Positions 47,203-58,192 of a stretch of 64,000 bases of DNA are shown here, piece after piece. The notes under the pieces are model-generated. The model worked only from the letters and a program-made list of their open reading frames with translations. It was not told where the DNA came from and did no database searches. This DNA is from Paramacrobiotus metropolitanus (lineage: Eukaryota; Tardigrada; Eutardigrada; Parachela; Macrobiotidae). The stretch covers positions 62,001-126,000 of the forward strand of contig NW_026570335.1 in assembly GCF_019649055.1 (NCBI RefSeq), in the 5' to 3' direction. The position numbers and the translations under genes are program-made. The number at the start of each line of letters is the position of its first letter. Positions within the stretch are counted from its first letter, which is position 1.

Positions 47203-48650
47203 AACAAATAAGAGAAGAATAATTAGATCCAGAAAATAACTGTGTTCAGCCATTTTTATAGATCTGGGTAAGTAGCTTTATTAGAAAATTCTTGAACCGC
47301 AATTTTCTTCGGGTTTAGACTACAGACAACAATGACCGCTATCGGATTAATGAGAGTAAAGATAGTACGATGTTGCTACTGGTTCTTTTCTCATCCCGTC
47401 GACTGCCAGGACAAAAATCAGACATGAGCCACATGACTACCTATCTTTATATGAATTTCTTCCCGGAAAAGGGGCCGGCTTTCACTTCAGTTCCAGAACT
47501 AATCCTTCGCATCATAAGTTGTTTAATTTAGGTGCAACTTATGTTCCCCGCGCATTTTTATCATCGCGCTCTTTCGAATTTCACTGTATTGTTAGCCTAG
47601 CAAGCTGGATATACTGTACTGATTGCAACTGAATCAAAAACTCCCGTATGACAATCACCTTATGTAAACAAAACCTTCCGATTTTGAGTTGGCTTTGGAT
47701 TGCTTTTTATTCCCAGCTGAACTAATGATAAATTACTTTGCAAAAATGTGCTGTATTGACGTACGACCGGAAGTGCGTACGGATATCTCGTGATTATAGC
47801 TGTTATTGTTGTAACCTCACCTACCTAGCAACCGGACTTGTTAAGCCTCGGTCACTACGTCCGTGTATTCCGTTGACTCTTTGCATTATTACAAAACGGT
47901 AATACCTCTAATAAACTTCGTAAAAGTCAGACAGTAGACATTACCACAAAAAAATAAATGGTCTTTCCAATAATTATATTGTTATACAAAGTAACTAAGG
48001 TTTGCCTGCTTGCTGCTCCGTGACTAATGAATGGTAAATTCCGTTTTAGGTATTTCCAAAAATAAATAGCAATCTTAGAAGACTGTAATATTTCCTTCAT
48101 CGTCGGAAATGCTCCGCTCGCGCCGCAGCTCGGCGTCGCCTGTGGCTCCGCCTTCTATGAAAACTGACGAAATTTTTTCAAATTTGGTAAAATCTCCTTT
48201 TCAATAATGAAAAATTCCACCTTGGATGTCGTGTCTGGCGACCGCTAATCAATCATTCAAATAAAAAAGGTTATTGTTTGCTACTCTGTGTAGCTCTGCT
48301 GCACTTAATGCGCATCAAGCTGATGTGGGATATGCAGCTGCCAGCTTACTGTCCTTTAAATCAACCCTAATTATGCAGTACCACCTTTCTCAGACATCAT
48401 TTTCTACGGAAAACAGTAGTCCCAACTTGCTCAAGTCGTACATACTACATAGTTTTGCCTTCAGCGGCATATCAGTACCAATGGCAACCGCCCGTGAAAA
48501 AGTTGCAACATTAAACTGGTCAGTCCACTGCGAACGACAGCTCCTTGAGAACAGTTTTGAGCAGTCCCATACTCGAAGACTTCATTAGGTCTTCTTTCCA
48601 AAATTTTACTTTTTCTGAAGCCATTTTTTGTTTAAAAATTTATGATTCAT
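47203..48650. other. Possible Helitron body and unassigned sequence
   Basis: Presumably starts inside the Helitron whose 3' end is at 47176. A 104-codon plus-strand ORF (48274-48588) lacks motifs. No replicase or helicase sequence is visible, so a Helitron here would be non-autonomous. Confidence 0.35.
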
Positions 48651-48850
48651 TCAAGACTGCGGAACAGTACTTGGTCCTGATTCAAGAACTCTCCCCAGTC
48701 CATCAGCAAAGTTGGCCAAAACGTGTTTCAGCTGTCGAGACAGTGGTGGGGTGGTCAGTTTTGCAGTGGTGGATTCTCCACTTTTCTCATTGGCTTTCCA
48801 TGTTAAAGTTTTTTGAAGTTGTCCTTCCAACCTTTGTTTTTCTTTAAAAA
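48651..48850 (-). CDS. Candidate terminal exon, coiled-coil start
   Basis: On the minus strand, after an acceptor AAGTCAG (ending at 48851), a continuous frame of about 66 residues begins FKEKQRLEGQLQKTL (heptad-like), passes a Thr/Pro-rich linker and ends RQLKHVLANFADGLGRV...VPQS with TGA at 48651-48653. Composition and codon choice are protein-like. The protein is unrecognised and no clean AATAAA follows. Confidence 0.4.
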
Positions 48851-49189
48851 CTGACTTGTGATGACAAATCTATCCACTAAAGCCTATCGAATGCTACGTA
48901 GAGATGGAAGTTTGATTCAATGGATCGGGCTGACGAACTCGACAAAGTGGGAATTTCGTTAAGGCTTGCGCGATTATTATAATTAATAGTGATGATATGA
49001 TATTTTTAGTACAGAAAACAGAATTATTATATGTATGAAATAAAACAGTAATTTAATCCTTACTTCGCTTCTCGATCCATTACTACGGCAACTCAATTTG
49101 CTTGCACGCGTCATATTTAGGCATGCATGTTCAACCAAAATTTAGAGATTCTAGGAAACGCTCCAGAAATTCTGAAATTTGTCATGTTT

Positions 49190-49270
49190 TGCAGTGATGC
49201 CACGATTCTACTGTCTTCGACTTCTATAAGTACTGCGCTTAACTTGGTGAATAACTGGTGGTAAGAACAT
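49190..49270 (-). repeat. Element H fragment, inverted
   Basis: TGATGCCACGATTCTACTGTCTTCG...AACTTGGTGAATAACTGGTGG is the inverse of 38880-38960 with scattered differences. Confidence 0.55.
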
Positions 49271-49320
49271 TCTGAACAACTGTATAAACAAAGCGAAAAT
49301 CAGAGAAAAGGTGAAACAAG

Positions 49321-49698
49321 TTAACAACAGAAAAATGGAAAAGCGAAGAATCGGGTGGATTTGAGCAAGGAGGTCACCAGGTTGCGCAGACTATTCGCCA
49401 AATGCGGGGGACCTGAAGCATCCCCATAATGTGCTCGTAATCCCTTTCCCAGTTTTGATGATGGGAATGTACGATGGGCGCATTGTCGCGAAAGCTGCAG
49501 ATACGAAAATATACGGATACTTTGGTTTCCTTGAATCCGGTACCTAATAATCCTGAACCCGTGCTCTTGAAACTCAGAAATACGACAGTCCATGCATTCC
49601 ATCGTCTTCCATAGTTGAACATCATCTGAAGCATCCACTCTACTAAAGCCCTCTGAGAAGGCCCTGGCGAAACGCCGGCAGAATTTTTCCGCGGTCAA
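49321..49698 (-). CDS. Hypothetical ORF of 125 codons
   Basis: Minus-strand ORF with an Arg/Phe-rich start (FCRRFARAFSEGFSRV), then DDVQLWKTMECMDCRISEF. A second frame is also open for 86 codons across the same stretch. No domain is recognised. It could be a relic exon or a relic transposase. Confidence 0.3.
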   Translation of the reverse strand: MTAEKFCRRFARAFSEGFSRVDASDDVQLWKTMECMDCRISEFQEHGFRIIRYRIQGNQSIRIFSYLQLSRQCAHRTFPSSKLGKGLRAHYGDASGPPHLANSLRNLVTSLLKSTRFFAFPFFCC

Positions 49699-49739
49699 AA
49701 CACTACGGTAATAATGTTAAAGTTATTAAACTGGCCAGG

Positions 49740-50400
49740 GTTTACCCGCAGTTATCGTGTGCTAGTTGCAACGGACAACCGCAAAACAACATACCCGTGC
49801 GGCACGTAAAAGCGAGGCAACGGACTAATGACTAGTGCAGCGTCGCCACAAAGGCACAAACACTACTGCACTACAGGAACCGAAAATGCGCCGATCTCGT
49901 CGATCCCAAAAGAAACGTGCCGGCGCATTTCGCGATCATATGTTCGCGGTGGAGGACGTGCGATTCGACAGGTGGTGAATAAGCAGTCATATCAACTTGT
50001 CCATCATGGTGTGGACCGGGGATCGAAAAGAACATTTGCCGGTAACAAAAAACTACTCACAGTTTCCGCCATTTTGCAGTTCGATCGGGCAACACTCTGC
50101 TTAATAGCAAAACTGGGCTCTTGCGATTTTAATTATACGCCAATAATTGTTAAACACCGCCTTAAATTCTTGATGTAAAAGTTTAAGAGATTTCTGTTTT
50201 TTATAGTTACGTCAGTTTTTAGAGTATTCTACAGTGGTGAATTAAGGGGGATCCCGGAGGGGGCACGCAATCGTACTGCACGATCGTGTTTAAACTTTAA
50301 AGTTTGCAGTTGGCGCTGCAATGAATGCATAAAATTAAAAATAAAGAACTTCATTTAGTAATTGCGCACGTTTTACAAAAATAAAAACTTCGCCCGAAGC
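49740..50400 (+). repeat. Interspersed element G, compact copy
   Basis: The least interrupted copy of element G, running from about TTTACCCGCAGTTATC through AGCGTCGCCACAAAGG and AACATTTGCCGGTAAC to GCAGTTGGCGCTGCA. It supplies the empty site for the TTAA-flanked element at 41207-42111. No ORF longer than 116 codons and no transposase motif was found. Confidence 0.65.
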
Positions 50401-50736
50401 TTGTTGTTTTTTGTCACGATGCACGTAAAAAAACCCCGTTGCCGGTTTGTGCGCGTTGTTAAACTGAACTTAAACATAAATAAATTCACATGAATTCACA
50501 TGAAAGTTAATTAAATTGATTTATGTCAGAGTTCCTTGTTAACTCTAGGGGAATAAATTCACCACGAATAAAACGTTCTATTCGGTTTGTTGGCTTATGG
50601 TTGTTTAAGTCTCAAGCATTTTTAAAAGTTGTATTCTTTCGCAAAATACGCTTGACTTTCTTGTTATTAGTCATAGGGTAACTGTCTTCTAAACACAACT
50701 TATCTACTCTGCCTTTTTATATTGGTCTACAATTAA

Positions 50737-51462
50737 GATCGTAAAGAAAGGCAAGTAACTTACCGTGCTCAACTTAATGATATTTTTAGCTTTTCGCCAG
50801 ATGAGCCGATCATAGAAGCTCTGATTTCTCATGATCCACCAAGTCATCAGACTTTGGATATGCTTTCGGAGTTGTTAGCGATGGTTGACAATACGAAAAC
50901 AGGATCGCTTTCGGATGTAATTCAGCAAGAATTTCAACGTTCTAACCTGCCAGATGTTGGCAGTTGGTCTATTTTTACAACTCCAAGAACTTCAGTCATC
51001 TTGTTTGTGGTGATTCTATTTACGGGTTTATCTTTGGCGATTCTGTATCGCATCGGATGTTTACATGCACTGTGGTCCTTCTTCCATACATGGAGATCGA
51101 ATAGGACAGTCCGATTTCAAGAGCGGAATCTCCAAAATAAGCAGCTGAGAAGTTTGATTCGAAATAGAAGAGCGCAGCCCAAAGTTCAGTTGGAATCAAC
51201 TATCTCTGTTCAGTCCGGTTCAGTTCCAAATCCTATATATTACGGCAGCTCATCAATCCCTGCTCCGAGCATTATTAGATCTAATTCTAGTGGTTCAACA
51301 ATGCGTTCATCTTTTACTATTAATTATTCTGTACCAAGTTCGGCGAGTGCATTACAAAATCAGGGGTCATCAAGGATCCAAGGTGTGAATGGTCGGGTTT
51401 ATTCGAATATTGATCTGCAAAACTTACTGGGACCATTGATCAAGAGTCAGTCACCACGATAA
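50737..51462 (+). CDS. Type-I-like membrane protein (envelope-style ORF1)
   Basis: The frame is open from 50737 without an in-frame ATG at its beginning, so the start is probably a splice junction. It contains an acidic/hydrophobic N-terminal part, a single strong membrane segment (VILFVVILFTGLSLAILY) at about residues 49-66 counted from the TTG at 50854, then a basic Arg-rich and a Ser-rich cytoplasmic tail of about 135 residues. The layout (short ectodomain remnant, one TM, long tail) would fit the C-terminal end of a viral or LTR-element envelope protein, but no family signature was recognised. Its stop overlaps the start of the next ORF (TAATG). Confidence 0.5.
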   Translation, partial: DRKERQVTYRAQLNDIFSFSPDEPIIEALISHDPPSHQTLDMLSELLAMVDNTKTGSLSDVIQQEFQRSNLPDVGSWSIFTTPRTSVILFVVILFTGLSLAILYRIGCLHALWSFFHTWRSNRTVRFQERNLQNKQLRSLIRNRRAQPKVQLESTISVQSGSVPNPIYYGSSSIPAPSIIRSNSSGSTMRSSFTINYSVPSSASALQNQGSSRIQGVNGRVYSNIDLQNLLGPLIKSQSPR

Positions 51463-52194
51463 TGTGGCAACAATTTATACTTCTTATTTTATCTGTGATT
51501 GTGTGCATTTACTCACAACATATTACTTACGTTGGTCGTGGTCATCTTACGCCTGAGCAGGTTCGCGAAATGCAAAATGCTGGAATTGTACCTAATATTC
51601 AAATAAATAATTCACCTCCCGATGTAAATAACAGCGCAATTATTTTAATTCCTCCTGATCATGTTTGGCGTTTTACTGGACGAAATCCTCCTAATATAGC
51701 TGCTCCAAAAACTATTTTATATGATGATTTTATGTTTAGAAATTACTCTTCTTTACCTCAGTTTGTTCCCTTTTTGGCTGGTAAAATATCTAATACTATA
51801 TGGAGTGTCAATATTCTAATATTAGAATGTCGTATGACTATATCCAGTCAGACGAATTATATCAGTTTATGGCTGGAATTAATATGACTCATTACTTTGC
51901 GGACTATAATCGCAAAGTAGATTCGTGGATCGATCAGCATAAACGTCCAACGCCTAATCTTCCTTTTATGGGCAGCCTTTTCCACGGCACTTTCCATGAT
52001 TTTACTCCTAAGCAGCCTCAAATCATACAGCATGCAGCTTTATATGAAATGTACCGCCCGCTCTGTCACCTTTCTTGGATTTAGAGAAAATTCTCGCTAC
52101 TTAAGCCATGTGAGATATGCTGAAGTTTGCCATTTGATCAAGTTTACCGGAAATTATCCTCAGTTGTTGTATAAATGTATACTATACTGGTGAA
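51462..52194 (+). pseudogene. Secreted or envelope-like ORF2, frame-broken
   Basis: Starts at an ATG inside the stop of the previous ORF (TAATG at 51460-51464). The first 18 residues are a clear signal peptide (WQQFILLILSVIVCIYS). Several N-glycosylation sequons follow (for example NNS, NYS, NMT). Reading is coherent in frame until about 51800, continues in another frame to about 52070 (DYNRKVDSWIDQH, PFMGSLFHGTF), and shifts back for the last 40 residues. It therefore carries two indels. The overlap with ORF1 suggests a compact viral-type transcript. The family is unknown. Confidence 0.45.
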
Positions 52195-52500
52195 TTTATT
52201 ATCCAGCGATTCTTGCGGAGTTTAAAACTGTGTCCAACCCTTCAGGGTGGTTTGATCATATAAATTTATACGAAGGATTGTGAGGTTAGTTTCATTTGGC
52301 GATGACCTTTCACTGTACATAGATCCATTTATTCATCAATTACTTAACTATTCTTCAATTTGTATTTTCGTCTTGATTCTTTATACCTTACGCTTATCCT
52401 ACTGTTAATATTACTCAAGCCGTGGAAAATGAGTTGACTGATAAGGAAAATCATCATTTCTTCAGAAATCATGATTTCTACATTTCTATATTCCATAATT
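52195..52500. other. Intergenic spacer before the F-box copy
   Basis: AT-rich and featureless. Homology to the 59.1-kb F-box gene begins abruptly at 52501. Confidence 0.4.
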
Positions 52501-53388
52501 CTGCGAAACGACGGACGAATTGTTGTCACTGGGCGTGCATAAGTGGCTGAAAAAGTTCGCCCATTTCGACACGATGACACGGACAAACTTCGCGCGGTGT
52601 GTTCAGCGTGGGAAGCTGTTCTGGACTTGCCTACCTTGAAAGCCCACGTAGTCATCGACACGGGCGCTGCTCGCGGCCCTTTGAATAATCTGCAATATAT
52701 TCTCATGGCTCCCCTTTTCAAATGCCTGCGCTCGTCCATCAAACACGCTATTCTGCCCGATCGCGATCGATGCATCGACAGGATAAACTTCTCCTTGGTG
52801 CTGGAAATTATTCATTACATGGCGCGGACTGCCCACGGAATCCGCTCGACGTCGCTGTATGTGGTCGGCGCGACGCACTTGTGGTCATGTCTCCATGAAC
52901 CATGATTACTGCAAGGTGCATGTTCCCGACGACCTGATGGCACCTGGGGCGTTATTCCCGGGCCCCCTCGATGCATTCATCGCATCGTGTCGCGATCTGC
53001 CGTGTACTGCCATTTATCTGGTACGCTGCCGGTTGTCTTTGCGCTTTTGTCGGGATGGTCTACTGCCTTCTTGGGACGGTTCTGCGAACGCTGGTCCGCA
53101 GCTGTACTTCGGCATTGTTAAGACGCGTCTGCCACTGAACGGAGATCTGGCGCTGACGGTGTGGAATGCGAAGGAGATGGCACTACAGGTACCCAGCAGC
53201 GACGGCGTGCGAGCTCTTTTGCAGTGGTTGATGGCGATCGCGGCGGACGAGAGCCAGTTTGTATAGTAAGCGAATCTCGTAAATGTTATGAAAATCAGTC
53301 GTAAATAATTAGGGACTAATTCAGTTTCTGATCAAGCGCATTCTGTTTGGTAGGTGTTTTGCCGAACCCAGACCGCGGATCCGCGTTC
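52501..53388 (+). pseudogene. F-box protein paralog, 5'-truncated copy
   Basis: Homologous to 59121-60245. It begins mid-gene with CETTDELLSLGV and the F-box helix region (FAHFDTMTRT...VCSAWEAVLDLPTL), followed by a long helical region (HVVIDTGAARGPLNNLQYIL) and VSMNHDY...VHVPDDL. F-box proteins recruit substrates to SCF ubiquitin ligases through Skp1 binding. A one-base deletion near 52590 and a two-base deletion near 52885 relative to the paralog put the middle ~100 codons in another frame and then restore it. An intron-like segment (53261-53324, GTATAG...TTCAG) splits the end; the following FLIKRILFG frame stops at 53386-53388. The N-terminal module of the paralogs is missing. Confidence 0.7.
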
Positions 53389-54165
53389 GTCTGCACATTA
53401 CCGCATGAAGAGGTGGTGCGCGGATGGACTGCAGGATCTGCCCTGGGAGGGACTGTCTCGCATTGATCAGATCTGATGAACCTGTGTGACCTCGGAGGAT
53501 CCTGACAGTGGTCGAATAACTCGGATTAGTTTATTCAGATGGTGCAATTCCTTCAGAGCGATCTAATGCAGTGCAGTAACTGTCTTGTAGCGCGCTTTTT
53601 GTGTTGGTTGTGGACGATGTGTTCTCGTCTTTGGCGTTCTGCAGCTTCCTGCTTCTATTTTTTCTTTTATGAAAACATCCTGATAATAACTAACGAAATT
53701 ACGAGTTGGCTGTTGATATGTTTCCATTTGGTGGGGGGAAAATAAACGCTGTTGTTGTTGGAAAAATAAACGTTTTCGTTTCCGCTGTAATTTGCTACTT
53801 ATCTTTCTTCCTCCATAACTTCACATCCGGATGTCGCGCGCACCGACGGGCTTTTGTACGCCAGTGTATACAAACTGTTCGGCTCCAAAAATTATTTCTT
53901 GTCTTACAGCAACGAAAAACAAGCGCAAAAGCGAAAAAAATCTAGCCGTGTTTGGGCATTTGGTACCATGTACCAGCTGCAGTATGTATAAGACGTGTTA
54001 ATTTTTTCGTTTCGCCCGCATGACTGCTGCCATGAAACAACCGGACCCCTGCGCTAAGAATATGCAGAACTTGAACTAACCTAGGCATCAAAACTTAAAA
54101 GATCAAAAGCCGTATCAAATGCAAGGATCAAAGGCCGGGCAGTTCTACACCGATAACTGCTTTCA
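52501..54165. repeat. Segmental duplication, copy 1
   Basis: Coding and non-coding sequence (including GGACTGCAGGA..., ATGTACCAGCTGCAG and ACACCGATAACTG landmarks) matches 59121-60985 in order, with indels. Confidence 0.8.
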
Positions 54166-54193
54166 GGGCATGTACGAAAAACATGGATGATCG

Positions 54194-54674
54194 GTGTACG
54201 AATGGAACGGAATAGATGTAGAGTTGGACGGTGTGCTACCCCACGGCCACGTTTTCAACCTGGAAGAGAAACCAGACAACGACAACACTCCGCCGCTCCT
54301 GATCGTCAACTGGAAAACGAACGATCGTTCGTCCGATGTTAAGGATACGCGCTGGGGTGGATTTCCCACGGGATCGCAAATGTGGTCGTCTAGAAGCAGT
54401 TCGCGACGAGAACTTCCGTCCTCCACCAACGCCACTGAACAGAAATCCAGCTCCGTGAACGATGAAATCAGCGTTTTCACGGGATGCAATTTCCATTCGT
54501 CATGGCGGCATGCAGCGTGGCTATCGGGTACTGGACGATGCCGTTTGTGTCTTCTTCTCGTTGCTGATCCGCGAAGTCGAACTGGAGCCCGACCTGAAGT
54601 TTGTCAAGATTAACAGTCGAGAGATGCACTGTCTGCAACACCTCCAGACCCTCCCTTTAGGGATGACGATATGG
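54194..54674 (+). pseudogene. N-terminal exon of another family member, broken
   Basis: Frame 2 reads MYEWNGIDVELDGVLPHGHV and LLIVNWKTNDR, then SSSRRELPS. Near 54500 the sensible reading moves to frame 3 (RGYRVLDDAVCVFF, EVELEPDLKFVKINSRE). It ends at a consensus donor ATG|GTAAGT (54674). It follows the first F-box copy directly. The duplicated region at 61100-61150 retains a trace (YLVINWD). No F-box exon follows on this strand, so the gene is incomplete. Confidence 0.45.
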
Positions 54675-54754
54675 TAAGTCCCTGTTAGCAATTGCATTTC
54701 AAGAATTTTTATTGGCTATAGGTATATTGCTGCAGTATAACAATAGGGGTCTGA

Positions 54755-54900
54755 ATAGCCCTCAGGCTATTTTGCCGCAAACTGCGCCGGAACAGTCAGT
54801 TGACTATTTTGCCGCACTATGGTGGGTGAAATAGCTTACTGGCTATTTTACCGCACACTGCGTTAAAGTAGCTCGTTGGCTATTTTGCCGCACTGTAACG
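54755..54900. repeat. GGCTATTTTGCCGCA minisatellite
   Basis: Four copies of (T/A)GRCTATTTT(G/A)CCGCA at intervals of about 30-45 bp, separated by related spacer sequence. Confidence 0.7.
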
Positions 54901-54905
54901 AGGTG

Positions 54906-55401
54906 ACAAGTCAAAGGACCGAAACGCCCTTTGTCGCCTGTACGGTATTGTCCGAAGTCTTTTTTATGCGCAGCATTGGTGAAACCGGGGATTGTGACCT
55001 GGAAATCATACCGCAGTTATCAATTTAGAACACTTTAAGGAAAGGCGACGACAGCGACAGTGAGAGACGCACTCGCGACTGTGTGCTATTCCCGGGTTTA
55101 CCCAGCGCACGCACACATATTAGTCCGTTGCAGTCGTTGATTCTATGGCGGTCGTCGATTGGGGGATTGTGGGCTGTTGCAGATCGTTTGCAGGAATGAC
55201 TCGTTGGCTGCACGCACAATCTAACTCCTACAATCGTTCATTACGACTAGCAAACAACCGCAAAATTTGGTGATTCTTTGTAGCAATCCCAGCAAGTTCC
55301 AGGTGCTAGTCTTAAAAGCTAGTTTTTCATTTTCAATCTAAAATACACGACAGGGGTGCTCGATTGGCCATCTATCAAAATACTTATGTATTTACACAGG
55401 T
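54906..55401. other. Spacer between opposing F-box family genes
   Basis: No gene recognised. It lies just downstream of both the plus-strand fragment and the minus-strand F-box gene. Confidence 0.4.
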
Positions 55402-55725
55402 TTAAGAGGCACCAAAATGGCGGAAGCCGTAAACAATAGCCTCGCGGCTTCCCTGAAATTCAAAAAAGCCGTCCGTTATTCTGCGCGCACCCGGACTTTT
55501 TGTGACTCTTAAACTGCACACCGGACTGCAGCACACCGGCCAGAGGGCGCAGACGGGGCGCAATCGCGTCTGCTGGATCGTGTTCAGGTGGGCGAAGACT
55601 GCTGACAGGAGCGGGGCAAATAGACGCAGGCCGGCGTCACCGGAAGCGGCCAAGGACAAGTCCAGCATTCGCAGCATCCGCGGCAACGCCAGTTGAAGGC
55701 GCGCAGCGTTCTCTTTAAGGCAAGT
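55402..55725 (-). pseudogene. F-box exon of the minus-strand paralog
   Basis: Starts at a splice acceptor TGTTACAG and reads TCLKENAARLQLALPRML, then the F-box LLSAVFAHLNTIQQTRLRPV, with CALW and Leu/Val positions as in the paralog at 59.2 kb, to a stop at 55402. The intron (55726-56075) is phase 0 and sits at the same protein position as in the plus-strand gene (58940-59028), which supports both models. The protein stops about 75 residues after the F-box start, much earlier than the paralog. Confidence 0.65.
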
Positions 55726-56075
55726 CTGTAACACCAGCATTTTAACTTTTGAATGAAATGTACTGCGCTCTTCATCAGCGCGTCCATGTCCAGCCAGTCA
55801 GATAGGCGCACCGACTTACAGCTAGGTTTGTACATGCAAATTGCTATCACAACTTCAAGATCGCAAAATAACATTAAACCGAATTCATTTCAAAATTATT
55901 TTATTTCGCGAGTTTAAAGTTATTCTGGAAGCAATAAATAAGCAATGTTTTTTTTAAATTTATCAAATCGTGACCAAGAACTTTTAGTAAAGGAATAACA
56001 TAATTAACATTCGAAGATTTGACGGAAAAAGGCAGAAAAACGTTTGAACTGCAATGCAAATCAAACCATCCTTAC

Positions 56076-56882
56076 CCAGTAGGGCCTGTCCACCCAGTTT
56101 AGGTCCGTGCGCTCCACAGAGAACGAACCGGCTTCATTTTCCTCCACCCGGCGCACAAACACGAACCCGGGTCGCCGCTCGACAGCCATGCCGCATCGCA
56201 GCCTGGCCCCGCTGCGGTAACGATCCCGCCAGGCCTCAAGGAGACAGCGCTTCACCGTCTCCGGCAGGGCGGCACACGACGCTAGCAACTGCAGCCTGGC
56301 CGGCGGCATAGTCCCCGCGGCGCACCAGTGCGCGCTTGTAATCGCCCCCATAATAATCCCGCAACGCCACCTTCCCAGGGGGCCCGTTCGCTCCGGCCAG
56401 AATGCTATTCCAGCGCGCCTCGACCAGATCCATGGGTGGGTGGCGACGCGGGTGCACCGGACGACGAGCAAGGGCCCGGCAGCCACGCCCGCCGCGTTAA
56501 GCAGCCGCAGCGGTGTGGCGGTTAAGCAGATGAGCAGCCGAGTGGCCGGGTGCAGCGCCAGCTCGGCGCTGACCCACGTCCAGGGAGAATGGGGCTGGGA
56601 ACGCAGCGGCACCTCCATCGCGTAGCGTTCGCCCTCCGTGTGGCTCTACCCCTAATCGTAGCCCACGCCAAACGGGTGGTGGAAGATGCGTCCGAAGCGG
56701 ATCAGCTCGCGGCGCCGACCCGCGCAGAGCAGATCGATGTACAGGCCGTTCTTCGCCACGTCCACGACACGGCCGAAAAACAATCGCCCACTCGCATCTC
56801 CCACATCGGCTGTGCCGCAGCGCTCGCCCACCTTCAGGGCAGTCTCCCGCACCTTCTGCTCCAGGGACGCCAGGCTGAACAG
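56076..56882 (-). pseudogene. N-terminal exon with GRVVDV module, minus strand
   Basis: Opens at acceptor GGTTGCAG (ends 56883) with LFSLASLEQKVRETAL. Then comes the module GRVVDVAKNGLYIDLLC-RRREL-RFGRIF, possibly a small beta-barrel of Tudor/Agenet type (low confidence). Two in-frame TAG codons (56652-56654, 56646-56648) follow, then MEVPLRSQPHSPWTWV. The end is homologous to the plus-strand paralog (FVFVRRVEENEAGSFSV) and closes at donor TGG|GTAAGG (56076/56075). Two nonsense codons in an otherwise long open frame (185 codons remain open) indicate a young pseudogene or sequence errors. Confidence 0.65.
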
Positions 56883-58192
56883 CTGCAACCGACAGACAAG
56901 GATCGCAACATTAACGAAACGGTCAATGGATAATTTAACTGAATAAGTAAACTTAAAAACGAAGCATCTAGTTGAAGTTTTCGATCTTGTCAAAGCAGCT
57001 CAGTCTGGTCAACATTTGCAACAGCAAAAACGACATAGGAAAAAGACACGAGGGCATTACTTTAAATATCAAGAAACTGGCCATACTTTAGATATTGTTA
57101 ATCGGCCACACTCGTCCATGTGCCTGAGACTGAGAGGCTCGCTTATTCACTAAGAAATTTATGCAACCCACACGTAAGAAATCAACTGCCAAAGTTTTAC
57201 CACATAGTTTGAAATTCCCAATTCTTCAGAAAATTTGCTTCCTTCAAACTTAGTTAAGAAATCAGTTATGAAAATCTGGAACGCCGTTTTCCCATCCCTC
57301 TTCCCTGAACCGCTGATGCTTACTCAAATCCTCAGAAATACTCCGTGTTATCTCCGTGCACAGTAAGCACAAGAGCTACACGGTGAAGGAGAATTCACCG
57401 GAGCAGGGGAAGTGCAACGCTGCCAGCGAAAACTAGCTGTACAAAGCTAGAGTTCGTTTTCGAGAACTCCGCTGCATTGTGCTCACCTTTTCAAGATCCC
57501 TTTACCAGTGGAGCGTGAAACCGAAAAGGAAAGCAGAATACCAATGCTGACAGCTTCAAGAACACGGTAGCTGAAATCGGAACACTATCACGAAGCGATA
57601 AAAAAGGGAAAAGCCGAGTAGAACAGTTCTAAAAAAATGTCCGCATCAAAATTCGAATGCCACACGCTTTGTTTGGACTGCCAATGGGCAGCGAGTTCGA
57701 GTAAATATCGCGTTAGACGAAAATGGTGAGCCAATAGAGGGATCTGTTCTGAGCTTACGCTCCGCCCACCGAATCGAGATTGGTGAGACGCGTGAGACCA
57801 GATGGCAGCGCCCAATCAGACTACTAATTAAAAATACTAATACTGTACTCTTTCGATTATGTACGACGTACGTACTGCAAGCAGTGGGTGGGACCGTGAC
57901 GTAAACCGACGCGTCTAGTGTCTACCAATGATAGTCTGTGGCAATGCGGATTACAGACAGTATCACCTCGGCAACTCGTCCAGCATACGAGATGCTGGGG
58001 CGTAGCTGGGTTCTGGAGCCGCTTTCGATATTAGGACCATTCGCTACAAGGTGGAGGTTTAATTTCTAAGGTATCCACTTTTGCTGGTGAACATCACCGA
58101 TGCTGCGAGACAATCGAGGAATCTGTAAATATTCTACTGTTCTGCCTCTCTAAAACGACCTCTATCTTTTCTCTTGCATTGTGTGTAGGCAG
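56883..58192. other. Divergent intergenic region of the F-box pair
   Basis: The two paralogs face away from each other here. Upstream exons and promoters of both should lie within these 1.3 kb, but no first exon could be identified with confidence. Confidence 0.4.
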
